Origin: Maricaulis sp965242785
GTDB taxonomy: Bacteria; Pseudomonadota; Alphaproteobacteria; Caulobacterales; Maricaulaceae
Assembly: GCA_965242785.1 (NCBI GenBank)
Contig: CBDETA010000001.1
Location: 372,001 to 436,000, forward strand
Length of the DNA stretch: 64,000 nt
Direction of reading: 5' to 3'
The position numbers and the translations under genes are program-made. Shown here piece by piece: positions 52,656 to 61,390 of this stretch. The notes below the pieces were generated by a model. It did no database searches. It worked only from the letters and a program-made list of their open reading frames with translations, and was not told the origin of the DNA. Position 1 is the first letter of the stretch, and each line of letters begins with the position of its first letter.

Positions 52656-52718
52656 GCGTCTTCAGGTGAAACTTCAGGGTGAATCAGTGTTAACCCCAGT
52701 TCCCCTCAGAGGTCTGTC

Positions 52719-54335
52719 ATGACGCTCAATCTCTCCATCCCTGAAACCACCGAATTGCGGCCGCGCATCGTGGTTTTCGGCGTCGGTGGCGCCGGAGGGA
52801 ATGCGGTCAACAACATGATCGAGTCGCAGTTGGAAGGCGTCGACTTCGTGGTCGCCAATACCGATGCGCAGGCGCTGCAGCGCTCGTCCTCTGAAAAGCG
52901 GGTACAGATGGGTGCCGCGATCACCGAAGGTCTGGGTGCTGGGGCCCGTCCGGAAGTGGGCGAGCAGTCTGCCGAGGATTCGATCGATGAAATCCGTGAG
53001 CACCTGGCCGGTGCCCACATGGTGTTCATCACCGCCGGCATGGGCGGTGGCACGGGTACGGGCGCTGCGCCGGTTGTGGCGCGCGCGGCCCGCGAAATGG
53101 GCATCCTCACCGTCGGCGTCGTCACCAAACCCTTCCATTTCGAGGGTTCGCGCCGGATGAAGCTGGCCGACAGCGGCATCGAACAGCTGCAGGATCATGT
53201 CGACACGCTGATCGTGATCCCGAACCAGAACCTGTTCCGCATCGCCACGGAAAAGACCACCTTCGCCGAAGCCTTCTCCATGGCCGACCAGGTGCTGCAT
53301 TCCGGCGTGCGCGGGATCACCGACCTGATGGTCATGCCCGGCCTGATCAATCTCGATTTTGCCGATGTGCGTGCGGTGATGAATGAGATGGGCAAGGCCA
53401 TGATGGGCACGGGCGAAGCCTCCGGCGAGAAACGCGCCGTGGAGGCCGCCCAGGCCGCCATTTCCAATCCGCTGCTGGACGATGTCTCGATGAAGGGCGC
53501 CACCGGCGTGCTGATCAACATCACCGGCGGCTATGACATGACCCTCTATGAGGTCGATGAAGCCGCGAACGAGATCCGCGCCGAAGTCGATCCGGATGCC
53601 AATATCATCGTCGGCTCCACCTTCGACGAGAAGATGGAAGGCTCGATGCGCGTTTCCGTGGTTGCCACCGGGATCGATGCCGAAGCCCATGTCCAGGCCG
53701 ATCCGCGGGCCCGTCAGCGCACCACGACGGCCACGGCCGCGGAGCGTCCGTCCAGCCCGAACGACGCCATCCTGCCCTGGAAGCGCACCAATTCGGATCG
53801 CCCGGGACGGGTGATGGCCGAACAGCGCAGCCAGACCCGCAGCGAACCCCTGGTCCGCCGTGCCGAGCACGACACCCCGGAACCGGAAGTCCAGGCCGAG
53901 CCGATGAAGCGCGCCGTGGGCGCCGAGGATCTGTCTGACGCCGTTTCCACGACCCGTATCGAGGACACGCCGGACCCCTATGTGTCCGAAGTGCGCGCCG
54001 AAATTCAGCATCCGCAGGCCCAGACCCCGCAAGTGGTCCAGGACCAGGCCCGCCTGGCCCAGGAGGCCGCGGCTCTCAATGCCCGCTACGAACAGCGCCG
54101 CGCCGAGGTGACACCGACGCCCGCCGCGCAGGAAGACGACAGTCGCAAGGGCGGTTTCTCGCTCTTCGGTCGCCGCCGCAAGCCGGCCGAGCCGGCCCCC
54201 AAGGCGGCTCCGGTGACCAAGACCGCGCCGGTCCAGACCTCCACCCAGCGGCCGCATTCCGGCGACCTGTTCGGTGACAGCCTGGAAGAGGGCGATCTGG
54301 AAATCCCCGCCTTCCTGCGCCGGCAAGCGAACTAG
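52719..54335 (+). CDS. ftsZ: Cell-division tubulin homologue FtsZ
   Basis: The 538-residue GTPase has the G-loop start VVFGVGGAGGNAVNNM (19-34), the tubulin signature GGGTGTGAAP (109-118) and the T7 catalytic loop NLDFADVR (211-218). The folded core ends near residue 320. A linker of about 200 residues, rich in Pro, Gln, Glu and Arg, leads to the C-terminal peptide LEIPAFLRRQAN. The linker is long, as in Caulobacter-type alphaproteobacteria. It has its own leader with a CtrA-type box, 135 bp after ftsA. Confidence 0.98.
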   Translation: MTLNLSIPETTELRPRIVVFGVGGAGGNAVNNMIESQLEGVDFVVANTDAQALQRSSSEKRVQMGAAITEGLGAGARPEVGEQSAEDSIDEIREHLAGAHMVFITAGMGGGTGTGAAPVVARAAREMGILTVGVVTKPFHFEGSRRMKLADSGIEQLQDHVDTLIVIPNQNLFRIATEKTTFAEAFSMADQVLHSGVRGITDLMVMPGLINLDFADVRAVMNEMGKAMMGTGEASGEKRAVEAAQAAISNPLLDDVSMKGATGVLINITGGYDMTLYEVDEAANEIRAEVDPDANIIVGSTFDEKMEGSMRVSVVATGIDAEAHVQADPRARQRTTTATAAERPSSPNDAILPWKRTNSDRPGRVMAEQRSQTRSEPLVRRAEHDTPEPEVQAEPMKRAVGAEDLSDAVSTTRIEDTPDPYVSEVRAEIQHPQAQTPQVVQDQARLAQEAAALNARYEQRRAEVTPTPAAQEDDSRKGGFSLFGRRRKPAEPAPKAAPVTKTAPVQTSTQRPHSGDLFGDSLEEGDLEIPAFLRRQAN

Positions 54336-54360
54336 ACTATCTGACCATCGAAATCACTGC

Positions 54361-54388
54361 GGCCCTTCGGGAAACCTCCCGGAGGGCC
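54361..54388 (+). terminator. Hairpin after ftsZ
   Basis: GGCCCTTCGGG (54361-54371) pairs with CCCGGAGGGCC (54378-54388), an 11-bp stem with one G-U pair and a 6-nt loop, 25 bp after the ftsZ stop. A weak U-run (GTCGTCGTT) follows. It probably ends or attenuates the dcw transcript before lpxC. Confidence 0.6.
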
Positions 54389-54540
54389 GTCGTCGTTCCA
54401 GGGCCTTGCTGCAAACGCGTAACAAACCGCAACAATGCTTTAATTGAAGCGCGACAGGGCCTGGTGTTCTGTGCAGGCGAGGGGCGGCGTTCGTGTCGTC
54501 AACAGTGTTCAGAGTTCAATAGAGCAGACGGCGCGTAACA

Positions 54541-55440
54541 GTGATTAACCGGCACACATTGGCGGCCCCCGTGGTCTGCGCAGGCATCGGCCTTCATTCC
54601 GGCGAGCGGGTCCGCATGGTCCTGCAACCGGCCAGTGCAGGGGCGGGCATCCACTTTGTCCGGTCCGATGTTTCCGACGCCGACAATCGCATCGCCGCCC
54701 GCGCTCACGGCGTCAGCGAGCTGCGTCTGGGTACGACGATCGCCAATGAGGCGGGCACATCCATCGCCACGATCGAACACCTGATGGCGGCCTTGGCCGG
54801 CCTGGGTGTCGATGATGTGACGGTCGAAGTCGATGGACCGGAAATCCCGGTCATGGACGGCTCGTCCGAGCCCTTCGTCAAGCTGATCCGCCAGGTGGGC
54901 CTCAAGCCGCACGCCGTGCCGCGCCGGGCCATCCAGGTGCTCAAGCCCGTCGTCGTCGAGATGGACGAGCGCCGCGCCAGCTTCCTGCCGGCGATCAAGC
55001 CGATGATCGAGGTCGAGATCGCCTTCGAACACCAGGCCGTTGGTCGCCAGTCCTGTGTCTTCGATGTGACGCCCGAAATTTTCTCCGCCGACATCGCCGG
55101 CGCCCGCACTTTCGGTTTCCGCAAGGACTATGACGCCCTTCTGGCCGCGGGTCTGGCCCGTGGCGGGTCGATGGACAATGCGGTGGTTCTGGATGAAGAC
55201 GGCATCGCCAATCCCGAGGGCCTGCGCTTCAAGGACGAGTTCGTGCGTCACAAGGCGCTGGATGCGCTGGGCGATCTCTATCTGGCCGGTGCCCCGATCA
55301 TCGGCCGCTACTCGGCCGAACGCCCGGGCCATGCGATCAACAATCTTGCGGTCCGCGCCCTGCTGGACGATCCGACCAGCTGGAAATGGGTCAATATGCG
55401 CGATGGCGTGCAGCAATCCGTGGCGATGGCGCACTCCTGA
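54541..55440 (+). CDS. lpxC: UDP-3-O-acyl-N-acetylglucosamine deacetylase LpxC
   Basis: The 299-residue zinc amidase performs the first committed step of lipid A synthesis. Zinc ligands align with E. coli LpxC: Glu79-His80 (ATIEHLMAAL), His237 and Asp241 (VRHKALDALGDL), and His264 (RPGHAINN). The start is GTG 54541, preceded by a 205-bp gap that may contain its own promoter. Linkage of ftsZ to lpxC is common in proteobacteria. Confidence 0.96.
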   Translation: MINRHTLAAPVVCAGIGLHSGERVRMVLQPASAGAGIHFVRSDVSDADNRIAARAHGVSELRLGTTIANEAGTSIATIEHLMAALAGLGVDDVTVEVDGPEIPVMDGSSEPFVKLIRQVGLKPHAVPRRAIQVLKPVVVEMDERRASFLPAIKPMIEVEIAFEHQAVGRQSCVFDVTPEIFSADIAGARTFGFRKDYDALLAAGLARGGSMDNAVVLDEDGIANPEGLRFKDEFVRHKALDALGDLYLAGAPIIGRYSAERPGHAINNLAVRALLDDPTSWKWVNMRDGVQQSVAMAHS

Positions 55441-55567
55441 TCGCCTGCGAAGGCACGCGAAACCGGCTTGCTGCTGACGCGGCACTTTTGCCCCGGCAAA
55501 TCATCCGCTACAAACGCTTACGAACGGGTGGCCGCCAGGGCCGCCACAGCTGTTGAGCCCCGTGTCC

Positions 55568-56404
55568 ATGACCCTTTCGTCGCGTTTCCTGATTCCGCTT
55601 GTTCTCGGTGCCGCAGTCCTGGCCGGGTGTTCCTCCAACCGAGCCGACCAGGCCATTGCCTATGTCGAGCGCCCGGCGGAGACCATTTACGGGACGGCCA
55701 TCGAGCGCATGGATCGCCGTGATTACCGGGCGGCCGCTCAGATTTTCGACGAGGTCGAGCGTCAGCACCCCTATTCGGAATGGGCTCGTCGCTCGATGCT
55801 GATGGCGGCCTTCGCCAACTACCAGGCCCGCAATTACGATGAGGCGATCTCGGACGCCCAACGCTTCATCTCCTTGCATCCGGGCAATCGCAATGCCGCC
55901 TACGCCTATTATCTCGTGGCGATCTGCTATTTCGAGCAGATCATGGATGTCGGTCGCGACCAGGGCGCAACCCAGCAGGCGCTGGACGCGCTGCAGCAGG
56001 TCGTGCGCCGCTATCCGGACAGCCGCTATGCCTCCGATGCGCGCCTGAAGATCGACATGACGCGTGACCATCTGGCCGGCAAGGAAATGAGTGTGGGCCG
56101 CTGGTATCTGCGCCGCGACTTCCACCTGGCCGCGATCAACCGGTTCCAGAACGTGGTGTCCGAGTACGGCACGACGTCGCACGTGCCGGAAGCCCTTCAC
56201 CGCCTGGTTGAAGCCTATGTGGCTCTGGGCGTTGACGAAGAGGCCCGCCAGATCGCCGCCGTGCTGGGGTATAACTTCCCGGGCAGCGAATGGTATGAAG
56301 CCAGCTACAACCTGCTCACACGCGAAGGAATCGCGATGGATGAGGCGGTTGATCACGGCGATCCGTCCTATTTCGAACGCGCCTGGCGGCGGCTGTTCGG
56401 CTAA
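55568..56404 (+). CDS. bamD: Outer-membrane assembly lipoprotein BamD
   Basis: The 278-residue protein has a signal peptide with lipobox LAGC (Cys21) and five TPR-like helical repeats, beginning IYGTAIERMDRRDYRAAAQIFDEVERQHPYSEWARRS. These are the features of BamD/ComL, the essential partner of BamA in outer-membrane protein insertion. ATG 55568 gives the signal peptide directly; TTG 55553 or GTG 55562 are in-frame alternatives and no strong ribosome site is seen. Confidence 0.94.
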   Translation: MTLSSRFLIPLVLGAAVLAGCSSNRADQAIAYVERPAETIYGTAIERMDRRDYRAAAQIFDEVERQHPYSEWARRSMLMAAFANYQARNYDEAISDAQRFISLHPGNRNAAYAYYLVAICYFEQIMDVGRDQGATQQALDALQQVVRRYPDSRYASDARLKIDMTRDHLAGKEMSVGRWYLRRDFHLAAINRFQNVVSEYGTTSHVPEALHRLVEAYVALGVDEEARQIAAVLGYNFPGSEWYEASYNLLTREGIAMDEAVDHGDPSYFERAWRRLFG

Positions 56405-56428
56405 GCGGGCGGAGGCGCGACCGTCTGG

Positions 56429-58126
56429 ATGCTGCTCTCCCTCTCCATTCGCAATGTTGTCCTGATCGACACGCTGGATGCGGTTTTCGAGAGCGGGCTC
56501 TGTGCCCTGACCGGTGAGACCGGTGCTGGCAAATCCATCCTGTTGGGGGCGCTCGGCCTGGCTGCAGGCGAACGCGCCGAACGGGCCCAGGTGCGCGCAG
56601 GCAGCGACGAGGCCCAGGCCATTGCGGAATTCGAGCTGCCGGATGACCATCCCGCCCGGGCTCTCCTGGACGAGGCCGGCATCGCGGTTGAGCCGGGTGA
56701 GCCCCTGATCCTGCGCCGCCGCCTCAGCGAGGACGGCCGCTCGCGCGCCCATGTCAACGACCAGCCGGCCAGTATCGGCCTCCTGCGAAGCCTCGGCGAT
56801 GTGCTGGTGGAAGTGCATGGCCAGCATGATGGTCGCGGCCTGATGGATCCGCGCACCCATCGCGGCTATCTGGATGCTTTCGCCGGGCATGATGAGCTTC
56901 TGGCGGCCTGTCGACAGACCTGGAAGGCGCTCAGCGAGGCCCGGCGCAAGCTGGATGAGCTGGTGAAGGCGAACCGGGCGTCGGACGAGGAAAAATCCTA
57001 CCTGGCTGATGCGCTGGCGGCGCTGGAAGAGCTGGCCCCGAAAGCCGGCGAGGAAGCCGAACTGGCCGAGGAGCGCCAGTTTCTGCAGGGCGCCGAGCGG
57101 GCGCTGGGCGATCTGCAGGAAGCCCAGGAAGCCCTGGCCGGTGATGGCGGCGGGCTGGAAGGTCGGCTCAATGCCGCCCTTCGCGGCCTGGAACGCGTGC
57201 GCGGCCATATCGGCGAAGGTGGCGGTGCCGCGGGCGAGGCACTGGATCGGGCGGCCGGCGCCATCGACCGCGCCCTCATTGAATTTGCCGAGGCCGAGGA
57301 TGCGCTCGCCGATGCCGCCCAGGCCTTTGATGTCGAGCCGGGCCGGCTCGACGCCGTCGAGGAACGCCTCTTTGCCCTGCGGGGCCAGGCCCGCAAGCAT
57401 GGTGTCGATGTCGACGATTTGCCGGGTCTTCTGGGGCGCCTGGCTGAACAGCTGGACGCCATCGAGAATGCTTCCGGCCGCATCGCCGAGGCCGAAAAGG
57501 CCGTCAGTGCAGCCCTTGCGCGCTACCAGGACGCCGCCCATGCCCTGACCCGCAGCCGGGAAAAGGCTGCCGAAGCGCTTGCTGCCGCCGTGGCCGCCGA
57601 GCTGCCGCCGCTGAAAATGGACAAGGCCCGCTTCCGCGTCGCCATTGCGTCCGATGACGATCGCGCCGGCCCGGAGGGCCGCGACCAGGTCGCCTTTGAG
57701 GTCGCCACCAATCCCGGCACGCCCTTTGGCGCGCTGGACAAGATCGCTTCGGGCGGTGAGCTGTCCCGCTTCGGCCTGGCCCTGAAAGTGGCGCTGGCCG
57801 GCGAGGAGGATGGTCTGGTCCTGGTCTTCGACGAGGTGGACCAGGGTGTCGGTGGTGCCGTGGCTGACGCTGTCGGCCGCCGCCTGAAACGCCTCGCCGC
57901 CAAGGGCCAGACCCTGGTCGTCACCCACTCGCCGCAGGTCGCGGCCGTTGCCGATCATCACTGGAAGATCGTCAAGGACGAGGACGGGCAGGGCGGTGTC
58001 CGCACCACGCTGATCCGCCTGGAAGGCGCTGAACGCCGCGAGGAGATTGCCCGCATGCTCTCTGGCGCCGAAGTCACCGAAGCCGCCCGCGCCCAGGCCG
58101 ATGCCCTGATGGCGGTGGATGCCTGA
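56429..58126 (+). CDS. recN: DNA repair protein RecN (SMC-like ATPase)
   Basis: The 565-residue protein has the N-terminal Walker A LTGETGAGKS (28-36), a long coiled-coil central region broken by a Glu/Ala-rich stretch, the signature GGELSRFGLALKVAL, Walker B VFDEVDQGVGG and the LVVTHSPQVAAVADHHW H-loop. RecN gathers double-strand-break ends for recombination. It follows bamD by 24 bp. A leftward open frame across the gene is a coding shadow. Confidence 0.95.
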   Translation: MLLSLSIRNVVLIDTLDAVFESGLCALTGETGAGKSILLGALGLAAGERAERAQVRAGSDEAQAIAEFELPDDHPARALLDEAGIAVEPGEPLILRRRLSEDGRSRAHVNDQPASIGLLRSLGDVLVEVHGQHDGRGLMDPRTHRGYLDAFAGHDELLAACRQTWKALSEARRKLDELVKANRASDEEKSYLADALAALEELAPKAGEEAELAEERQFLQGAERALGDLQEAQEALAGDGGGLEGRLNAALRGLERVRGHIGEGGGAAGEALDRAAGAIDRALIEFAEAEDALADAAQAFDVEPGRLDAVEERLFALRGQARKHGVDVDDLPGLLGRLAEQLDAIENASGRIAEAEKAVSAALARYQDAAHALTRSREKAAEALAAAVAAELPPLKMDKARFRVAIASDDDRAGPEGRDQVAFEVATNPGTPFGALDKIASGGELSRFGLALKVALAGEEDGLVLVFDEVDQGVGGAVADAVGRRLKRLAAKGQTLVVTHSPQVAAVADHHWKIVKDEDGQGGVRTTLIRLEGAERREEIARMLSGAEVTEAARAQADALMAVDA

Positions 58127-58137
58127 TCGGGCTCTTT

Positions 58138-58339
58138 CATCCTTCCCCTTGATGGGGACTGAGGAGCCCAAGGACATGCCGGGGGCATGTCTGACGCGAC
58201 GAAGGGATCGCCACGCAGTGGCGAGACGGAAGGGGTGAAAGCGCGAAGCGCTTCGAATCCCGGTGCTCAACTTGCAAGCACCTCGCCCCCGCCCACTCCA
58301 CCGCTTCGCGGTCCCCCTCGCCCATCAAGGGCGAGGATG
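58138..58339 (+). repeat. MITE-like structured repeat, copy 2 (recN-ligA gap)
   Basis: This 202-bp block starts CATCCTTCCCCTTGATGGGG and ends CCCATCAAGGGCGAGGATG. Its internal stems are ACATGCC-ggg-GGCATGT and TCGCCA-cgcag-TGGCGA, which differ from copy 1 on both arms and yet keep pairing. It shares GCGAGACGGAAGGGGTGAAA and the following GCGCGAAGCGCTTCGAA, and CGGTGCT, with copy 1. It lies 11 bp after the recN stop. The rest of the 321-bp gap (58340-58447) holds nothing recognised. Confidence 0.85.
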
Positions 58340-58447
58340 CTCAAGCCGGGTGGCATTCCGTCTCGTGCTTGGCGATATCAATCTGGCATACTCGAATCGC
58401 GCCGGCCGGCGCCTTGTCCCTGAACTGCCCGAGAGAGCCGCGCTGCC

Positions 58448-60553
58448 ATGAGTGCCCTGAAAGATGTCGACGCGTTGACCGAGACCGAAGCCCGGACCGA
58501 GCACGCCCGTCTCGCCAAGGAAATCGGCAAGCATGACAAGGCCTACTACCAGGACGATGCGCCGAAGATTTCCGATGCCGCCTATGACACGCTGCGCCAG
58601 CGTCTCGAAGCCATCGAAGCCCGTTTCCCGGCGCTGGTGGACCTGTTCTCGCCCACCCAGCGGGTCGGTGCGGCCCCGTCCGGCAAGTTCGGCGAGATCA
58701 CCCATGCCGTGCCGATGCTGTCGCTGGGCAATGCCTTCAAGGACGAGGATGTGGCGGATTTCGAAGCCCGCATCCGGCGCTTTCTCGGGCTTTCCGACGA
58801 CGAGGCTGTGGCGATCACGGCCGAACCCAAGATCGACGGGCTGTCGGCCTCGCTGCGCTATGAGAAGGGCCGGCTGAAGCATGGCGCCACCCGCGGTGAC
58901 GGGCAGACGGGCGAGGATGTCACCCGCAATCTTCTGACCCTCGACGACATCCCGGAAACCCTGCCAGACGAGGGCTGGCCGGACGTGCTGGAAGTGCGCG
59001 GCGAGGTCTACATGTCCCACGCCGATTTTGCCGCTCTCAATCAGCGCCAGGAAGCCGCCGGCAAGCCGCTCTACAAGAACCCGCGCAATGCGGCGGCCGG
59101 TTCGCTGCGCCAGATCGATCCGGCGATGACCGCACAGCGGCCGCTGAAATTCTTCGCCTACGCCTGGGGCGAGGTCTCCGAACCCCTGGCGGCGACGCAG
59201 TATGAGGCGGTGCAGCGCTTTGCGGCCTTGGGCTTTCCGGTCAATCCGCTGATGAAGCGCTGTGACAGCGTGGAGGACCTGCTGGCCGTCTATCGCGATA
59301 TCGAGGCGAAGCGGGCCTCTCTGGGCTATGACATTGATGGTGTGGTCTACAAGGTCGACCGGCTGGACTGGCAGGAGCGGCTGGGATTTGTCGCCCGCGC
59401 ACCGCGCTGGGCCATCGCACACAAATTCCCGGCGGAACAGGCGACCACCGTACTGGAAGCCATCGACATCCAGGTCGGACGCACCGGCGCACTGACGCCG
59501 GTGGCGCGGCTGATGCCGGTGACCGTGGGCGGTGTGGTCGTCACCAACGCCACCCTGCACAATCAGGACGAGATCGAGCGCAAGGATATCCGCGTCGGCG
59601 ACACGGTGGTGATCCAGCGCGCCGGTGATGTGATCCCGCAAGTGGTGCGCGTGGTCGATCCGGACCGGGCCGGGCGATCCGACCCTTTCGACTTTCCCAC
59701 CGAATGCCCGGTCTGCGGCAGCCAGGCCGTGCGCGAGCATGACGAGAAGACCGGCAAGCTGGACGCCGTGCGCCGCTGTACCGGCGGTCTCGTCTGCGGT
59801 GCGCAGCTGAAGGAAAGGCTCAAGCATTTCGTCTCGCGCAAGGCCTTCGATATCGAGGGTCTGGGCACCCGCCAGATCGAGGCCTTCCACGAGGAAGGGC
59901 TGATCCGCGAACCGGCCGACATCTTCACCCTGAAGGCGCGCAATGAGGCCGGCGAGATCAGCCCGCCGCTGCAGGAGCGCGAGGGATTTGGCGAGACCAG
60001 TATCGCCAATCTCTTCGGGGCCATCGAGGGGCGGCGTACGATCGCCTTTGCCCGCTATCTCAACGCCTTGGGCATCCGCCATGTCGGTGAGAACACCGCC
60101 GCCCTGATGGCGCGCACCTTTGGCAGCTGGTCCGTCTTCCGCCAGGCAGCGGAGAATCTGGCCGACGAGACGGTGCGGGCCGAGATGCTGGGCATTGACG
60201 GTATCGGCAATGCCGCCGTCGAAGCGCTGGAGCAGTATTTCTCCGAAGATCATAACCGTCAGGTCCTTGACCGGCTGGAAGCCCAGCTGACCATCGAGGA
60301 TGCCGAGGCGGTGAAGACCGACAGTCCGGTCGCCGGCAAGACAGTGGTCTTCACCGGCACGCTGGAGCGCATGACCCGCGACGAGGCCAAGGCCAAGGCC
60401 CAGAGCCTGGGTGCCAAGGTCGCCGGCTCGGTGTCGGCCAAGACGGACTATCTGGTGGCCGGTCCGGGGGCAGGGTCGAAGGCCAAGAAGGCCGCCGAGC
60501 TGGGCGTGGAAACGCTGAGCGAGGATGACTGGTTCGCGCTGATCGGGGAATAG
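58448..60553 (+). CDS. ligA: NAD-dependent DNA ligase LigA
   Basis: The 701-residue ligase has the Ia domain, the adenylation motif AEPKIDGLS with Lys128, an OB fold, a four-Cys zinc finger (CPVCGSQ and RRCTGGLVCGAQ), helix-hairpin-helix repeats (LGIRHVGENTAALMARTFGS) and a C-terminal BRCT domain (VVFTGTLERMTRDEAKAKAQSLGAKV). It seals nicks in replication and repair. It starts about 110 bp after the MITE-like repeat with a GAGAG ribosome site. The stop is followed by the flg terminator on the other strand. Confidence 0.97.
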   Translation: MSALKDVDALTETEARTEHARLAKEIGKHDKAYYQDDAPKISDAAYDTLRQRLEAIEARFPALVDLFSPTQRVGAAPSGKFGEITHAVPMLSLGNAFKDEDVADFEARIRRFLGLSDDEAVAITAEPKIDGLSASLRYEKGRLKHGATRGDGQTGEDVTRNLLTLDDIPETLPDEGWPDVLEVRGEVYMSHADFAALNQRQEAAGKPLYKNPRNAAAGSLRQIDPAMTAQRPLKFFAYAWGEVSEPLAATQYEAVQRFAALGFPVNPLMKRCDSVEDLLAVYRDIEAKRASLGYDIDGVVYKVDRLDWQERLGFVARAPRWAIAHKFPAEQATTVLEAIDIQVGRTGALTPVARLMPVTVGGVVVTNATLHNQDEIERKDIRVGDTVVIQRAGDVIPQVVRVVDPDRAGRSDPFDFPTECPVCGSQAVREHDEKTGKLDAVRRCTGGLVCGAQLKERLKHFVSRKAFDIEGLGTRQIEAFHEEGLIREPADIFTLKARNEAGEISPPLQEREGFGETSIANLFGAIEGRRTIAFARYLNALGIRHVGENTAALMARTFGSWSVFRQAAENLADETVRAEMLGIDGIGNAAVEALEQYFSEDHNRQVLDRLEAQLTIEDAEAVKTDSPVAGKTVVFTGTLERMTRDEAKAKAQSLGAKVAGSVSAKTDYLVAGPGAGSKAKKAAELGVETLSEDDWFALIGE

Positions 60554-60564
60554 GTCCGCCGGTT

Positions 60565-60595
60565 AAAAAAAAGGCCGTCACGCGAGGTGACGGCC
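60565..60595 (-). terminator. Rho-independent terminator of the flg operon
   Basis: A 9-bp perfect stem GGCCGTCAC/GTGACGGCC (60573-60581 with 60587-60595) with a 5-nt loop is followed, on the reverse strand, by eight U (A8 at 60565-60572). It lies 34 bp past the flgH stop and also sits at the end of ligA. Confidence 0.88.
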
Positions 60596-60629
60596 CAAGT
60601 GAACCCGATGGTGGCGGGGTAAGCTGGTC

Positions 60630-61373
60630 CTAGAACGGCATCAGGAGGTCGTAGAGCTCCTGGCCGTAGCGCGGGCGCTGGACGTCGGAGATGTGTCCGC
60701 GGCCGCCATAGGAAATCCGGGCTTCGGCGATCTGCGTATGGGCGATCGTATTGTCCGAGCCGATGTCTTGCGGGCGTGCGATGCCGGTGATCAGAAGCTC
60801 GCGCACTTCATTGTTCACGCGCACTTCCTGGCGGCCGGCGATCACCAGATTGCCATTCGGCAGCACCTGGGTGACCAGGGCGGCGACCGTCAGGGAGATG
60901 CTCTCGGTGCGGTTCACCGAACCGGTGCCGGACAGCGAGGACGAGGATCCGAAATCGGTCAGATTGTCCGGGTCGATGCTGTCATTGAAGAAGCCGGTCA
61001 GATCGGCACCGAAGAAGTTGGACAGGTTCGAGCCTTCGCTGGAAGCCCGCGAGCGGGCGGTGGTGTTCTGCAGCTGGGCGCGGTCGGAAATGTCGATATT
61101 GACCGTCAGGATGTCACCGACACGGGCGGCACGCGGATCACCGAAGAAGGTCGGCGAGTTGGCATTCCACAGCGAGTTGGAGGTGGAAACCGGGCGCTGC
61201 GGGGCGGCATAGGTCGGCATCGGGATCTGCGACGGGCCGGTACCGGCCAGCCGGGCCGGGTTCTCGATCGGCGTCATCGGCGGCGTCTGGCCGACATAGG
61301 ACAGGCGGTCGGTGGCAGCACAGGCCTGCAGGGTTGCCGCGCCGATGATGAGGATTGCGAGTTTGCGGATCAT
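60630..61373 (-). CDS. flgH: Flagellar L-ring lipoprotein FlgH
   Basis: The 247-residue protein has a signal peptide with lipobox LQAC (Cys18). Typical FlgH sequences follow: SLWNANSPTFFGDPRAARVGDILTVNIDISDRA near residue 67, and VTQVLPNGNLVIAGRQEVRVNNEVRELLITGIARPQDIGSDNTI. It forms the outer-membrane ring around the rod. It is the last gene of the operon and is followed by a strong terminator. Confidence 0.96.
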   Translation of the reverse strand: MIRKLAILIIGAATLQACAATDRLSYVGQTPPMTPIENPARLAGTGPSQIPMPTYAAPQRPVSTSNSLWNANSPTFFGDPRAARVGDILTVNIDISDRAQLQNTTARSRASSEGSNLSNFFGADLTGFFNDSIDPDNLTDFGSSSSLSGTGSVNRTESISLTVAALVTQVLPNGNLVIAGRQEVRVNNEVRELLITGIARPQDIGSDNTIAHTQIAEARISYGGRGHISDVQRPRYGQELYDLLMPF

Positions 61374-61390
61374 GGGGGTCTCCTGAGGCT

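Noticed and set aside
55508..58270. A 920-codon leftward open frame opposite bamD and recN
   Set aside because: Both genes on the + strand carry clear family motifs; the opposite frame has none and runs into the MITE-like repeat.
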